Shown here piece after piece: positions 1 through 9,419 of a stretch of 64,000 bases of DNA (positions within the stretch are counted from its first letter, which is position 1; each line of letters begins with the position of its first letter). The DNA lies in NCBI GenBank assembly GCA_937948815.1, contig CALFAM010000308.1, forward strand, positions 1 to 64,000, given 5' to 3'. The notes beneath the pieces are model-generated. The model saw only the letters and a list, made by a program, of their open reading frames with translations, was not told the origin of the DNA and did no database searches. This DNA is from an uncultured bacterium (lineage in GTDB: Bacteria > Acidobacteriota > Thermoanaerobaculia > Multivoradales > J023). The position numbers were made by a program, and so were the translations under genes.

Positions 1-1375
1 TGGTGCGCGCGAGGCGCTGATGCGTCTGGAGGAGACTCACGAGTCCTGCTGTTTGGAAGTAGCGTGCTGGGAGTGCCCGGTGGAGGTGGCTCGACCGAGC
101 ATTCCACCAAGGTCCACGTCCGTTCATAGCCGAAATCCAGGCGGTCTCTCGCGGCACGCCGCGGGCGATCAACTTCTTGGCCCTGGTTCGTGGTCGCTTC
201 CACTGGCGCCACATGATGCAGCGCAGGCGGCGGCGGATCCACTGATCCAGGTCTTCGAAGACGCCTTTCGTTTCAGCGATTCGGAAATACTGGACCCAGC
301 CCCGGAGCAGAGGCTCCAGGTCTTTGAGGGTTCGTTCCAGGCTTCGACCTCGGCCGCGGCGAAAGACCCCACGCACCTTCTTCCGAAATCGGCGCACCGA
401 CTCCGGAGCGACGCGCAGCTTCGTCTGCCGTTGGTTCGTCATCGAATAGCCCAAGAATTTCCGGTTCCACGGACGGCCGACCGCACTCTTCTCCTGATTC
501 ACCGGGAGCCGCAAGCGCTTCCAGAGGAACCGCTCCAGAGACGACATCACGCGCTCGCCCGCGCGCCGCGATGCAACGTACACGTTACAGTCGTCGGCGT
601 AGCGGACGAAGTGGTGACCTCGTCGCTCCAGCTCCCGATCCAGCTCGTCGAGCAGGATGTTCGAGAGCAGCGGCGACAGGGGGCCGCCCTGAGGTGTCCC
701 CTGGATACGTTGCGACTCCAACCCACCTTCGAGAAGGCCGGACTGGAGATAACGACGAATCAGGCGCAAGAGCCGCTTGTCTTCGATACGCCGCGCCAGA
801 CGCGACATCAGCACGTCGTGATTCACACGGTCGAAGAAGGCTTCCAGATCCACGTCCACCACCCAGCGGAGACCGTCGCGTACGTGCCCACGGGCGCGCT
901 CGACGGCTTGTAGGGCGCTACGCCCCGGGCGAAAGCCGAAGCTCGCATCCGAGAACGTTGCGTCAATGCTGGGTTGGAGGACTTGGAGGATCGCCTGTTG
1001 AATCAGACGGTCCAAGACCGTCGGAATCCCCAGGCGACGGACGCCACGGCCGCTCGGTTTCGGGATCTCCACCAAGCGAACCGCCTGCGGGCGGTAGCTT
1101 CCTGTACGCAATGCTTCGCGGATTGCCTCCCAGTGGTGCACCAAATGGCTGCCAAGATCCTCGACGGTCATCCCGTCGACACCTGGGCTGCCACCATTGG
1201 ATCTCACGCGCCGGTAGGCGACCAGCAGGTTCTCGCGACGTAGCACCTCCTCCATGGTCATCAGTCTCTCGGTTCCGGGAATCACAGGCGATGCCGCGAA
1301 CGCTTGAGACACAGAACCGCTACTCTCGGCGATTCCGTCGCCTACGCTCACGGTTTGTCGCGACTTCTCAGTCAT
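1..1375 (-). CDS. ltrA: Group II intron reverse transcriptase/maturase (LtrA-like), 3' end outside the window
   Basis: My reverse-strand translation from ATG at 1375: MTEKSRQTVSVGDGIAES...MTMEEVLRRENLLVAYRRVRSNGGSPGVDGMTVEDL...QGTPQGGPLSPLLSNILLDELDRELERRGHHFVRYADDCNVYVASRRAGERV...GWVQYFRIAETKGVFEDLDQWIRRRLR. RT catalytic YADD present, no stop to position 1, no En (HNH) domain visible. Absent from the ORF track because it runs off the window. Confidence 0.93.
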   Translation of the reverse strand, partial: MTEKSRQTVSVGDGIAESSGSVSQAFAASPVIPGTERLMTMEEVLRRENLLVAYRRVRSNGGSPGVDGMTVEDLGSHLVHHWEAIREALRTGSYRPQAVRLVEIPKPSGRGVRRLGIPTVLDRLIQQAILQVLQPSIDATFSDASFGFRPGRSALQAVERARGHVRDGLRWVVDVDLEAFFDRVNHDVLMSRLARRIEDKRLLRLIRRYLQSGLLEGGLESQRIQGTPQGGPLSPLLSNILLDELDRELERRGHHFVRYADDCNVYVASRRAGERVMSSLERFLWKRLRLPVNQEKSAVGRPWNRKFLGYSMTNQRQTKLRVAPESVRRFRKKVRGVFRRGRGRSLERTLKDLEPLLRGWVQYFRIAETKGVFEDLDQWIRRRLRCIMWRQWKRPRTRAKKLIARGVPRETAWISAMNGRGPWWNARSSHLHRALPARYFQTAGLVSLLQTHQRLART

Positions 1376-1868
1376 CGAGTCGGTCTCTCCTTCGATCGTC
1401 GAATCGCATGGCCCCGAAACGGCTCCACACGTTCGGCCCTTCGTCGGCCTACGTGCCGACTACTATGGCCTCGGCTGACTCCTGGTGACCCATCGGAGCG
1501 GCTCACGCCACGCCTAGCCAAAAGGCAGGTCGCCAGGTCTCCCAGGGTAAGGCGCGTGACTTTCTCCCCATATACCCGCCGCATATACCTCGGTGCGATC
1601 CGGATGACTTCGGACTTCGGATCTTCATGCCTCCTCGTCCAACACACCAAGGCCTCATATGCGATTCGTGTTCCTCGGGCCAGGGATTTGCCTGCGGCTT
1701 CCTTCAGACTCCGTCTCGCGACGGACGCCCTTGCCGTTCAGCTAGTGGTTCCGGTCATCACGGCCCACAGAGGACTTGCACCTCCTAGTCACTTCCCGGC
1801 TCGGTTTCCCTTGCCGGTTGCAAATGCCAGGGCGCCAGCCCCGGCGCTTCGCGCCATGCCCGGCGCAC
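1..1868 (-). mobile_element. Group II intron (5' end at ~1868, continues past the left edge of the window)
   Basis: Minus strand begins GTGCGCCGGGCATGG (GUGYG 5' end), followed by a structured ~490 nt leader containing group II-like segments (GTCTGAAGGAAGCCGCAGGCAAA, GAGGAACACGAATCGCATATGAGGC), then an intact group II RT ORF. It begins 9 nt after the stem of a rho-independent terminator. Confidence 0.88.
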
Positions 1869-1872
1869 ATAC

Positions 1873-1899
1873 AAAAAGGGCACCGCGCGTGCGGTGCCC
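1873..1899 (-). terminator. Rho-independent terminator of the pilin gene
   Basis: Perfect stem GGGCACCGC / GCGGTGCCC (1878-1899) followed on the minus strand by TTTTTG; 51 nt past the pilin stop. Confidence 0.9.
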
Positions 1900-1949
1900 T
1901 TCTCGTATCGGGTCACGCACGAGGCGTGACCTGAGTCTCAGCGACGAGC

Positions 1950-2516
1950 TTACGGGGTCGTACCACCAACGCCGAGGGGGGTCATGATCATCTGACCATC
2001 GGCCCACATGATGTCGTGGTCGTAGTTCGTGGCCACGAACGCGCCGGTCTGGGCGGCGGTCAGGTCGGCACCCTGGCAGGCACCCTCACCAAAGCTACCG
2101 TCACGGCCGGGGCTGCAGACGGCCAGCACGACGCCGGCGAGCAGGTTGCTGTTGGAGCGCCATGCGTACTCGTGCTTCCAACCATCGAACTGGGGCACTT
2201 CCTGCATGTAGTAGAAGGTCGTGTCACCGGCCGGGTTGAGGAACTCGGAAACAGCGGTGTAGTCGTGATCGTCGTCAAGGTTGGACTGGGCGTAGGGACG
2301 ACCGCCAGCTGCGGCGGCACTGATCTGATCCGTCAGCCACGACATCCACGACGTACCGACGTTGCGGCAGTCAGAGACGGTACGCTTCTGCTTGGCTTTC
2401 TGGAGGGCGTCGATCAAGTTGGGGACCAGGATGGCCGCGATGATTCCGATGATCGCCACCACAATGAGCAGCTCGATGAGGGTAAAGCCTCGCTGCCGGT
2501 TACGCTTGAACATCAT
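1950..2516 (-). CDS. Type IV pilin (prepilin with class III signal)
   Basis: MMFKRNRQRGFTLIELLIVVAIIGIIAAILVPNLIDALQKAK; canonical G/FTLIE prepilin peptidase site and hydrophobic helix. Confidence 0.93.
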   Translation of the reverse strand: MMFKRNRQRGFTLIELLIVVAIIGIIAAILVPNLIDALQKAKQKRTVSDCRNVGTSWMSWLTDQISAAAAGGRPYAQSNLDDDHDYTAVSEFLNPAGDTTFYYMQEVPQFDGWKHEYAWRSNSNLLAGVVLAVCSPGRDGSFGEGACQGADLTAAQTGAFVATNYDHDIMWADGQMIMTPLGVGGTTP

Positions 2517-2577
2517 GGAGAGCTCCTTCTCGTTTCCATGGGTGCTTGCGGTTCATCCGCCATGCCCCGAACTCTAG

Positions 2578-2593
2578 AGCAAGGCTCGTGCCA
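2578..2593 (-). promoter_or_regulatory. Sigma54 (-24/-12) promoter of the pilin gene
   Basis: Minus strand TGGCAC-GAGCC-TTGCT, matching consensus TGGCAC-N5-TTGCW, ~60 nt upstream of the pilin start. Confidence 0.85.
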
Positions 2594-2795
2594 ACCCACC
2601 AACGGTTCGCTTTAGTCCCGACTGAGCAAGAAATAGCGCGAAAGCTCGTATCCCCCTTGATGACCGATGAGCTGACAGCATATGCGCGACAGAAGTTGAC
2701 AAATTACGCACATCGCTGACTGACAATCTTTTGCGCCCCAACGGGACAACACGTGTCAGCCAAGGGCTGGATACAACCCTACGCGGGGCAAACGG

Positions 2796-4226
2796 TCAGG
2801 AGCCGGCGAGCTCCTGGACCAGCTCTGTGTAGCGGCGGACCCCATCGATGAAGGCGAGCAGAGCAATACGCTCATTCGCACCCTTCATCTGGAGTGTGTC
2901 GGTGGAGAGAATCAAGAAAGGCGAGTAGCCATAGGTCGCGATGCCGTGGTGACGGAAGATCCGCGCGTCGGTGAGCGCGGTGGGAATGAGCATCGGCCCG
3001 TGTACCGTCTCCGGAACGTCCCTGGACATGAAGTCGATGATCGCCCGATAGTCCGGGTGATCCAGCGAGCTCTCGAGTGAAGACTGCGAGTTGACCTCAT
3101 AGGCCAGCGAAACGCCGTGCGTGATCCAGTCCGGAAGGAGCTCGGCATGCGCCTCTTCGAGATCGACGCCGGGCAGCAGCGCGAGCAAGATCGACAGACG
3201 ATAGCCGTTGCTCCCGGGGTCCTCTTCGAGGGACAAGGGCACGACATCGTTGCGAACCATGAGCTGGAGGTAGGAAGGCAGCTCCCGGAAACGCGCGTCG
3301 GTGCGCAAAGCCTCGAGATCCTGGAGCGGCGTCCGCAGGGCGGGATGCTCGCGGGTCGGAGCGTAGATCTCGAAGAAGCGGCGCATCTGCGGCGAGATCG
3401 TTCGCGCGAACGCACCGCGGTCGAGTCTCGCGAGATCTTCGTTCATCTCTTTCAGACGCGCGAGGCTCGGGTGACAGGCAGTGACTTTCACGTAGCGCTT
3501 CTGGGCGAATTCGAGACCCCAGTACTTGACCTGATCGGTGGCGACCGCTTCCACGACCCCCCCTTCGGTCAGCACCGTTCCGAAACGCGCGGCAAGATCG
3601 GGATGCTCGCGCATGAACCAAGTGAGTCCGTAGCGGCTGCCCGTTTCTTCGTCACCCGTGGCCAGGAAGATCACGGTTCGCTTCGGACGCTCGCCGCGCC
3701 GCGCCAGCTCTCGGATGGCCGTGAGCTGGGCGATCGTGACGCTCTTCATATCGAAAGCGCCGCGCCCGTTGATCCATGGCGCCGTGATCACCGCACCGAA
3801 CGGCTCCGTGTTCCATTTCTCGGGGAAGGCAATGGGGTCGACATCGATGTGGTTGTGGAGAACCAGCGCGTTCGGGTCGTCCCCTTCGACGACTGCCCAC
3901 AGGTTGGCGTTGCGTTCACCAATTCGCTCGATGGTGGAGTCGATGCCGACCTCCGCCAGCTTCTCTGCCAGGAACTCGGCGCCGAGCACCTCACTGCCAT
4001 CGACACTGGTATCGATGCGCAGATAATCCTGAAAGAGTGCGATCTCGGGCATCGCCTCGTATTCTTCGACGGGACGATTCCACGCCAGGTATTCGTCCGC
4101 GACCGGCTTGATCGTCTTGCCGATCACCAACAGAACGGTCCCGATCAGCACGAGCGCCGCTGCGCCGCCATAGAGCCAGGCACGCGCGCGCGCTTTGTTT
4201 TTCTTGACTAGAGGGCTCCGCCACAT
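2796..4226 (-). CDS. M20-family metallopeptidase with N-terminal membrane anchor
   Basis: VLHNHIDVDP and GDEETGSRYG metal/catalytic motifs; start moved to MWRSPLVKKNKARARAWLYGGAAALVLIG. Confidence 0.8.
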   Translation of the reverse strand: MWRSPLVKKNKARARAWLYGGAAALVLIGTVLLVIGKTIKPVADEYLAWNRPVEEYEAMPEIALFQDYLRIDTSVDGSEVLGAEFLAEKLAEVGIDSTIERIGERNANLWAVVEGDDPNALVLHNHIDVDPIAFPEKWNTEPFGAVITAPWINGRGAFDMKSVTIAQLTAIRELARRGERPKRTVIFLATGDEETGSRYGLTWFMREHPDLAARFGTVLTEGGVVEAVATDQVKYWGLEFAQKRYVKVTACHPSLARLKEMNEDLARLDRGAFARTISPQMRRFFEIYAPTREHPALRTPLQDLEALRTDARFRELPSYLQLMVRNDVVPLSLEEDPGSNGYRLSILLALLPGVDLEEAHAELLPDWITHGVSLAYEVNSQSSLESSLDHPDYRAIIDFMSRDVPETVHGPMLIPTALTDARIFRHHGIATYGYSPFLILSTDTLQMKGANERIALLAFIDGVRRYTELVQELAGS

Positions 4227-4274
4227 GAGGCCGCGGATGCTACCATCGACCTTGCCTCGACCGCATTCCCAACC

Positions 4275-5933
4275 ATGACTGTGCGACCGAACACTGCACC
4301 CCAGGCAGAACGCTCGGGCGTTCTGGCCCAGCGGGCTCGAATCGTGCCTCCGCTCGTAGCGTTCGTAGGCGCTTGCCTTTACGTGTCCGGAGAGCCGAGC
4401 GTGACGCACGCAGGCGGCCTCGGCATGCCGCTCGACGACAGCTGGATTCACCTCCAATTCGCGTCGCGGCTGGCAGCAGGTGACGGCCTGAGCTTCAATC
4501 CGGGCGAATGGGTCACCGGCTCCACGGCACCGCTCTGGACAGCCTTGCTGGCACTGCTCTCGCTGTTGCCAGGCAGTGTTCTCTTGTGGGCAAAGTTGTT
4601 TGGCGCCATCCTCCATGGCGCGTGCGCGCACGCGACCATCGGCTTGGCACGCGCGCTCGGTCTCGAGCAACGACTCGCGTTGCTCGCGGGCCTGCTCACC
4701 GCGCTATCCGGCTGGCTGCTGTGGGCGGCGCCTTCGGCCATGGAGGTTCCACTGGCCACGTTCCTGATGCTGGTGGGCCTTCGCCTTCACATCGAGGAGC
4801 GCCGAGCCGATCTCGCCGCGATGGACGATGAAGGTCGGGCGCAGCCGCTCCCGCGGTCGTTGGCCGCGCTGGCGCTGGCCGCGCTGGCGCGCCCCGAGGC
4901 GATGCTCCTGCTTGCCCTGGCCGTCGCCGAACGGATCGTGGTCTGGCGGCGGAATACGTCGCGGCCATCGGAGACCATCCAGCCGGCGGCGAGCTCCTCG
5001 ACGGCCTGGCTCGAAGGTGCCGTCCTCGCTGCTGTCGTGCTCGCCCCGACCTTGATCTTCTATCGCGCGGTCGGCGGCAGCTGGCTCCCGAGCACCTTCG
5101 CCGTCAAGGGAAGCCACGACATCTCCTGGATTCCCAATCTGCGCTATCTGCGGGTGGTGATGGACGTTCTCTTCCGCTCTCAGCCGATCTTGCTGATGGC
5201 GACCGTGGCCGGAGCCTTGCGCCTGCTCGCCAGCCTGGGCACGAAGGAGGATCGGGGCATGTTGCCCGCCCTCTGGTTCTTTGGGCTTCCTCTCACCTAC
5301 AGCCTGGTCAGCCCAGCCGGCGGTCCGTTCGCCGTCGGCAACTTCGGCCGCTACTATTTCCCCGTCTTGCCCGTGCTCATCGTGCTCGCGCTCTTCGGTC
5401 TGGCGCCGTTCGTGCGCAGGCTGCCGGTGCTCGCGCTGGGGCACATTCGGATCGGCCTGGCTCCCTTGGCGGCGACCCTGATGATCGGTCTGGCGCTGGC
5501 CGATGCGACCGCCGGCCGCGAACGCTATCTACGCTCGGTGAGCAACGTCGAGGCGAGCGATGTGTCGGCAGCCGCTTGGCTAGCCGATCGCCTACCCGCC
5601 GATGCGCTGGTCGCGACGCAAGACATTGGGGCGGTCAAATACATGCTGCCGAATCCGGTGGTCGATCTTGCCGGAATCGTCACGCCAGACGTTGTGGAGA
5701 TCGTCCGCGGTCCGGTCGATCCGGCCGTGCACTGGGAGCAGCGACTGCTGACCTATCTCGCCCAGCGCAAGCCGGATGTGCTGGTGATCTTTCCGACCTT
5801 CTACCCGCAGATCTCCCGCACCCGGGGCTTCGATGAAGTCGCCTCGTTCGAGATCCCCGACAACATCACCATGGCGGGCAACCGTTTGGCCATCTTCACC
5901 ACGCCATGGAACCGGCACCCGATCGCTCCCTAG
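4275..5933 (+). CDS. Polytopic membrane protein, GT39/PMT-like glycosyltransferase
   Basis: Many TM segments with an early DDSWIHLQFASRLAAGDGLSFNPGEWVTGSTAPLWT region typical of membrane glycosyltransferases. Confidence 0.6.
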   Translation: MTVRPNTAPQAERSGVLAQRARIVPPLVAFVGACLYVSGEPSVTHAGGLGMPLDDSWIHLQFASRLAAGDGLSFNPGEWVTGSTAPLWTALLALLSLLPGSVLLWAKLFGAILHGACAHATIGLARALGLEQRLALLAGLLTALSGWLLWAAPSAMEVPLATFLMLVGLRLHIEERRADLAAMDDEGRAQPLPRSLAALALAALARPEAMLLLALAVAERIVVWRRNTSRPSETIQPAASSSTAWLEGAVLAAVVLAPTLIFYRAVGGSWLPSTFAVKGSHDISWIPNLRYLRVVMDVLFRSQPILLMATVAGALRLLASLGTKEDRGMLPALWFFGLPLTYSLVSPAGGPFAVGNFGRYYFPVLPVLIVLALFGLAPFVRRLPVLALGHIRIGLAPLAATLMIGLALADATAGRERYLRSVSNVEASDVSAAAWLADRLPADALVATQDIGAVKYMLPNPVVDLAGIVTPDVVEIVRGPVDPAVHWEQRLLTYLAQRKPDVLVIFPTFYPQISRTRGFDEVASFEIPDNITMAGNRLAIFTTPWNRHPIAP

Positions 5934-5981
5934 CGATTTCGGGCTTTCAGCCCCTTTGTCTGTCCGATCGCGCCGACCGGC

Positions 5982-6326
5982 TCAGGGTGGGTCATGGGTG
6001 TCGGCAGGGGTCCACGGGCCGCAGCGCAGCACCCGCGTACCGGCCTTGAAGCTGCCGACCAGGGCACCATGCTTGCGGATCACGCCTTCGGCGTAGTGAC
6101 TACAGGTGGGGTGAAAGCGGCAGGTCGTGCCCGTGCGGGCAAAGGCTTTCGAGAGTGTCGCCTGGTAGGCATCGATCGCCAGCAACGCCGCCCGGGCAGA
6201 CCACTGGTCCTCCGGGGCGCGACAGAGATCGATCGTCAGAATGAGGAGCAAGGCCAAGACGACGCCGGCGAAGCGGCGCCGGGTACGCGCCGGGAAGGCA
6301 CGCCCCGAACCGCTTTCGCCGTCCAT
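5982..6326 (-). CDS. yidD: Membrane protein insertion efficiency factor YidD
   Basis: CRFHPTCSHYAEGVIRKHGALVGSFKAGTRVLRCGPW signature. Confidence 0.9.
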   Translation of the reverse strand: MDGESGSGRAFPARTRRRFAGVVLALLLILTIDLCRAPEDQWSARAALLAIDAYQATLSKAFARTGTTCRFHPTCSHYAEGVIRKHGALVGSFKAGTRVLRCGPWTPADTHDPP

Positions 6327-6364
6327 CGCTTCTAGACCTTGTCCACTTCGCGACGTGCCCGCTC

Positions 6365-6808
6365 TTAGAACTTGTCGACCAGATCGGTCACCACGGGGAG
6401 GCGAAGCCTCTCACCGCCCACGGCTTTCACGATCGCGAAGACGTGAACAGCGAGGATGCCGACCGAAAGGATGAGTGGCCCGAAGCAGCCACCGATCGCC
6501 GCCACACAGCCCGTGGGGTCGACCCAGCCGAACATCACGGTGAATGCGATGAAAGCGATCCAGATCGCAAACGACGCCAGCATGAGGATCAAGCCATGCT
6601 TGGCATGCCACTGGACGTCCGCATCGTCCTTTTCGACCAGAAGCGGAATCAGGGCGAGCAGGCCCAGGTACGAGAGAACCAGCATCAGGGTGCGGTTGCT
6701 CGACCCACCCGCGCCCGATGAAGGGGGTGGCGGGGTCGATGGTGGTGGCGGTGGTGGTGGTGCCGGCGGCTCTTGAGGCGGCGGCGGAACGTTTGATTCT
6801 TGGCTCAT
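6365..6808 (-). CDS. DUF4870/Tic20-like small membrane protein with N-terminal poly-proline stretch
   Basis: MSQESNVPPPPQEPPAPPPPPPPSTPPPP then WHAKHGLILMLASFAIWIAF and several TM helices. Confidence 0.65.
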   Translation of the reverse strand: MSQESNVPPPPQEPPAPPPPPPPSTPPPPSSGAGGSSNRTLMLVLSYLGLLALIPLLVEKDDADVQWHAKHGLILMLASFAIWIAFIAFTVMFGWVDPTGCVAAIGGCFGPLILSVGILAVHVFAIVKAVGGERLRLPVVTDLVDKF

Positions 6809-7002
6809 GAAGAGGCCTCTCCAATTCGGTTGGCAACGACACCCAGGCAAGAGAATGGCTGAGAGTGTACCCACATCGAAGGCTAGGTGCCAGTAGCGCT
6901 ACGTCGCAGCGCCACTCGGCGACGCTACCCGAGGAGCGCCCATCTTCATGGGGTTTGGGGCCACGTCGCCGCGCTGGTGGGTGGCACGGACGCCAGCGTC
7001 GG

Positions 7003-7755
7003 TCAGGGCAATCCCGGCGGCAGGATCTGCAACGGATCCGTGACCGCGAGAGGGGTCGGTGACCAGAAGGGCTCACCATAGGCTGCGCCGATCATCTGCC
7101 CGAAGTGCTGTGCGCGACCGACCACGGACGCGGCGAACTCGGCGCTGGCGACCTTGGTCATCGGCTCGGATCGGCCTTTCGCGTCGGCGTTGTGGAACTG
7201 GCTCCGGTAGCACGCGAGCGCGGCCATTTTCTTGGGCCACGCAGCCGTCACGTCGATCACCAGACGTGGCTCGAAGGCATGGTGCTGCATGTAGGAGAGC
7301 ACGAGCCGTGGGCGATGGGGTGTGCCGCGGCCGCGGCGCGCCAGCCCCGCATAGAAGCAGGCATCGACCACCAGACGGTGGGCACGCCCGTGATCAGGGT
7401 GCCGGTCAGAAGGCGGAGGCGCCAGCACCAGACTCGGCCGATGGCGGCGCAGCACGTCGATCAGCGCGTCTTCCTGATCGCGGCCGGTGCGCAGCCCGCC
7501 GTCGCCACAGTCGAGATAGATCGGATCCGGCGCGCCGAGCGCATGGGCGGCTGCCCGCGCTTCTGCGGCACGCTCTTCGGCTGTTCCGCGGGTGCCGAGC
7601 TCACCGCGCGTCAGGTGGACGATTCCGACCCGGTAGCCGCGCTCCACGCAGCTCGCAACGGTTGCGCCCGCAGAAAGCTCGACATCGTCCGGATGCGCGC
7701 CGATGGCCAGCACGTCCAGGTGGTCTTCCGCGCTCAAGACGGCTTCCTCGCTCAC
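7003..7755 (-). CDS. bshB1: Bacillithiol biosynthesis deacetylase BshB1
   Basis: LDVLAIGAHPDDVELSAGATVAS...GELGTRGT...PPSDRHPDHGRAH; adjacent to bshC. Confidence 0.9.
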   Translation of the reverse strand: MSEEAVLSAEDHLDVLAIGAHPDDVELSAGATVASCVERGYRVGIVHLTRGELGTRGTAEERAAEARAAAHALGAPDPIYLDCGDGGLRTGRDQEDALIDVLRRHRPSLVLAPPPSDRHPDHGRAHRLVVDACFYAGLARRGRGTPHRPRLVLSYMQHHAFEPRLVIDVTAAWPKKMAALACYRSQFHNADAKGRSEPMTKVASAEFAASVVGRAQHFGQMIGAAYGEPFWSPTPLAVTDPLQILPPGLP

Positions 7756-9419
7756 AGGCGCACGACCTGGACGGTACGCGGATCGAGCTCGAGCTGGTCC
7801 AGATACGCCTCGCCCAAGGCCTCGCCATGACGAACCATGAAGTGGGCCACGGCAAGTGTGCGTTCCTGTGCCCGGCCCCCCGGCCAGCAGGATGCACGAA
7901 TCGACTCCAGGCGCTTGTGCCAGACCGCATGGCGACGCGCCAGTGCAGCAGCGACCTTGCCGGTCAGCTGCTCGAGAGAGCGGTCGATCTGGGATGCCGT
8001 CTTGGTGCGCGGCCCCTCGAGGGTCGGGTCGATCTGCCGGATCGGTTCCTCGAGGCCAGCGAGAATCTCGGCGATCTTCGCGCGTGCCGGTGTCACCACA
8101 TCGCCGCCCAGCCGGTCTGCGATGATCCGGGCGGTGTCAGCCGACTCCAGATCCTTCCACGACAGCCCGAGCTCCGAGAGCTGATCCTCCTGCCGCTTCT
8201 CGAGGACCAGCGTCTGGGGACGCAGCGTGGTCCATGGCGCCGGTATACCGAGCACACGGTACGCAGCCGATGCCTGGGCCATGTAGGCCATCTCAGCCGG
8301 GCCGAGAACCTGAAGCGTCGTACCGAGAACCGCATCCTGCATGGCTGGTCGCGCCAGCACACCCGGCGAGACGACCGCGGGATTCTCTTCGATGGTCTCC
8401 AACAGGATCGACACTGGTTCGGGCGCGTGATCCGCGCCGCGCAGCGTCCAATGGTCCTCGCCGTGCCACAGAATTCGGCGGCGCTCGGTGCCGCGCAAGA
8501 GAAAGAGCGGGCTGGCCCCTGGCTGCGGCGTGACCTGCAGTGGAAGATCGCGATCGCGCACGGCAGCATGGGCTGCTTCCTGGGCCGCGAGCATGGCGTG
8601 CCGCTGCTCGACCAGGGCAGTCAGGTAGGGCCGCTGTGCCTTCTTGAGCTCGGGATCCGTGGCATCGAGCATCAACGGGGCACGCTTGCCGAGCGCCGCC
8701 ACCATCAGCCGGAAGAAAGCCTCTCCGAAACGTGCATCCGGGCGATACCACCGTGCGAGCTGTTGCCAGCGCGTCGCCCCGAGGTCGCCCCCGTAGAGCT
8801 CGCGTGCCTGATCGAGGCTGTCGAGAAGCGGTGCGCCAAAGGCCCGCATGCCGACGGGCATCAGGGGCGACGGATCCTCTCCGAGGCCGAACGCCACCGG
8901 ACCCGCCTTGCCGAGCAAGGTGGTGCGGCTGGTCTCCTGAAAATCATGGTCCTCATTGGCGACCCAGAAGAGCGCCAGGGCTGGCACGCCGGACGCTTCG
9001 AGCGTTTCTGCCCAGCGAACCGCCGCCGCCATCTTGGCGAAGGACAGAAGCGGGCCGCCAAACAGACCCGGCTGCTGGCCGGTAACCACGATCCGGGTGG
9101 TCGGGTCGGCGAGCTTGTCGGCCAGACGGTGCGCTTCCGGGTGCCCATAGGCAGCATTCGCGGTCGCCAGCGATGCCGCCAGCGCGCTGCGGTCGACCGT
9201 CGTTGCAGGCCCCTCGGGAAGCTCCCCAGGTGGCAAGAAGCGGAGGGGCTCGAGAAGGTCTCGATGCTCGCCGGCAAGCAGGGCAGACGAGAGTACCGGC
9301 AGCGACGCGGCTACGGTGCCTGCCGTCGGGTTCGCGTCAGCTCTTGTGTCCGACAATGATGAGTCGTTCGCTGGTGTCACGCTGGTAAGGCTCCCCGGCG
9401 AAGTCGCCGTAGACCGCAT
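7752..9419 (-). CDS. bshC: Putative cysteine ligase BshC
   Basis: IVVTGQQPGLFGGPLLSFAKMAAAVRWAE...ALFWVANEDHDFQE; 4 nt overlap with bshB1. N-terminal start uncertain. Confidence 0.9.
   Translation of the reverse strand: MRSTATSPGSLTSVTPANDSSLSDTRADANPTAGTVAASLPVLSSALLAGEHRDLLEPLRFLPPGELPEGPATTVDRSALAASLATANAAYGHPEAHRLADKLADPTTRIVVTGQQPGLFGGPLLSFAKMAAAVRWAETLEASGVPALALFWVANEDHDFQETSRTTLLGKAGPVAFGLGEDPSPLMPVGMRAFGAPLLDSLDQARELYGGDLGATRWQQLARWYRPDARFGEAFFRLMVAALGKRAPLMLDATDPELKKAQRPYLTALVEQRHAMLAAQEAAHAAVRDRDLPLQVTPQPGASPLFLLRGTERRRILWHGEDHWTLRGADHAPEPVSILLETIEENPAVVSPGVLARPAMQDAVLGTTLQVLGPAEMAYMAQASAAYRVLGIPAPWTTLRPQTLVLEKRQEDQLSELGLSWKDLESADTARIIADRLGGDVVTPARAKIAEILAGLEEPIRQIDPTLEGPRTKTASQIDRSLEQLTGKVAAALARRHAVWHKRLESIRASCWPGGRAQERTLAVAHFMVRHGEALGEAYLDQLELDPRTVQVVRL

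Noticed and set aside
20-913. 297-aa + strand ORF
   Set aside because: It is the antisense shadow of the group II intron RT, which is on the minus strand and absent from the track only because it runs off the window.
5941-5960. GGGCTTTCAGCCCCTTTGT as terminator of the GT39-like gene
   Set aside because: Only a 5-bp stem with a weak T-run; too weak to list as a feature.
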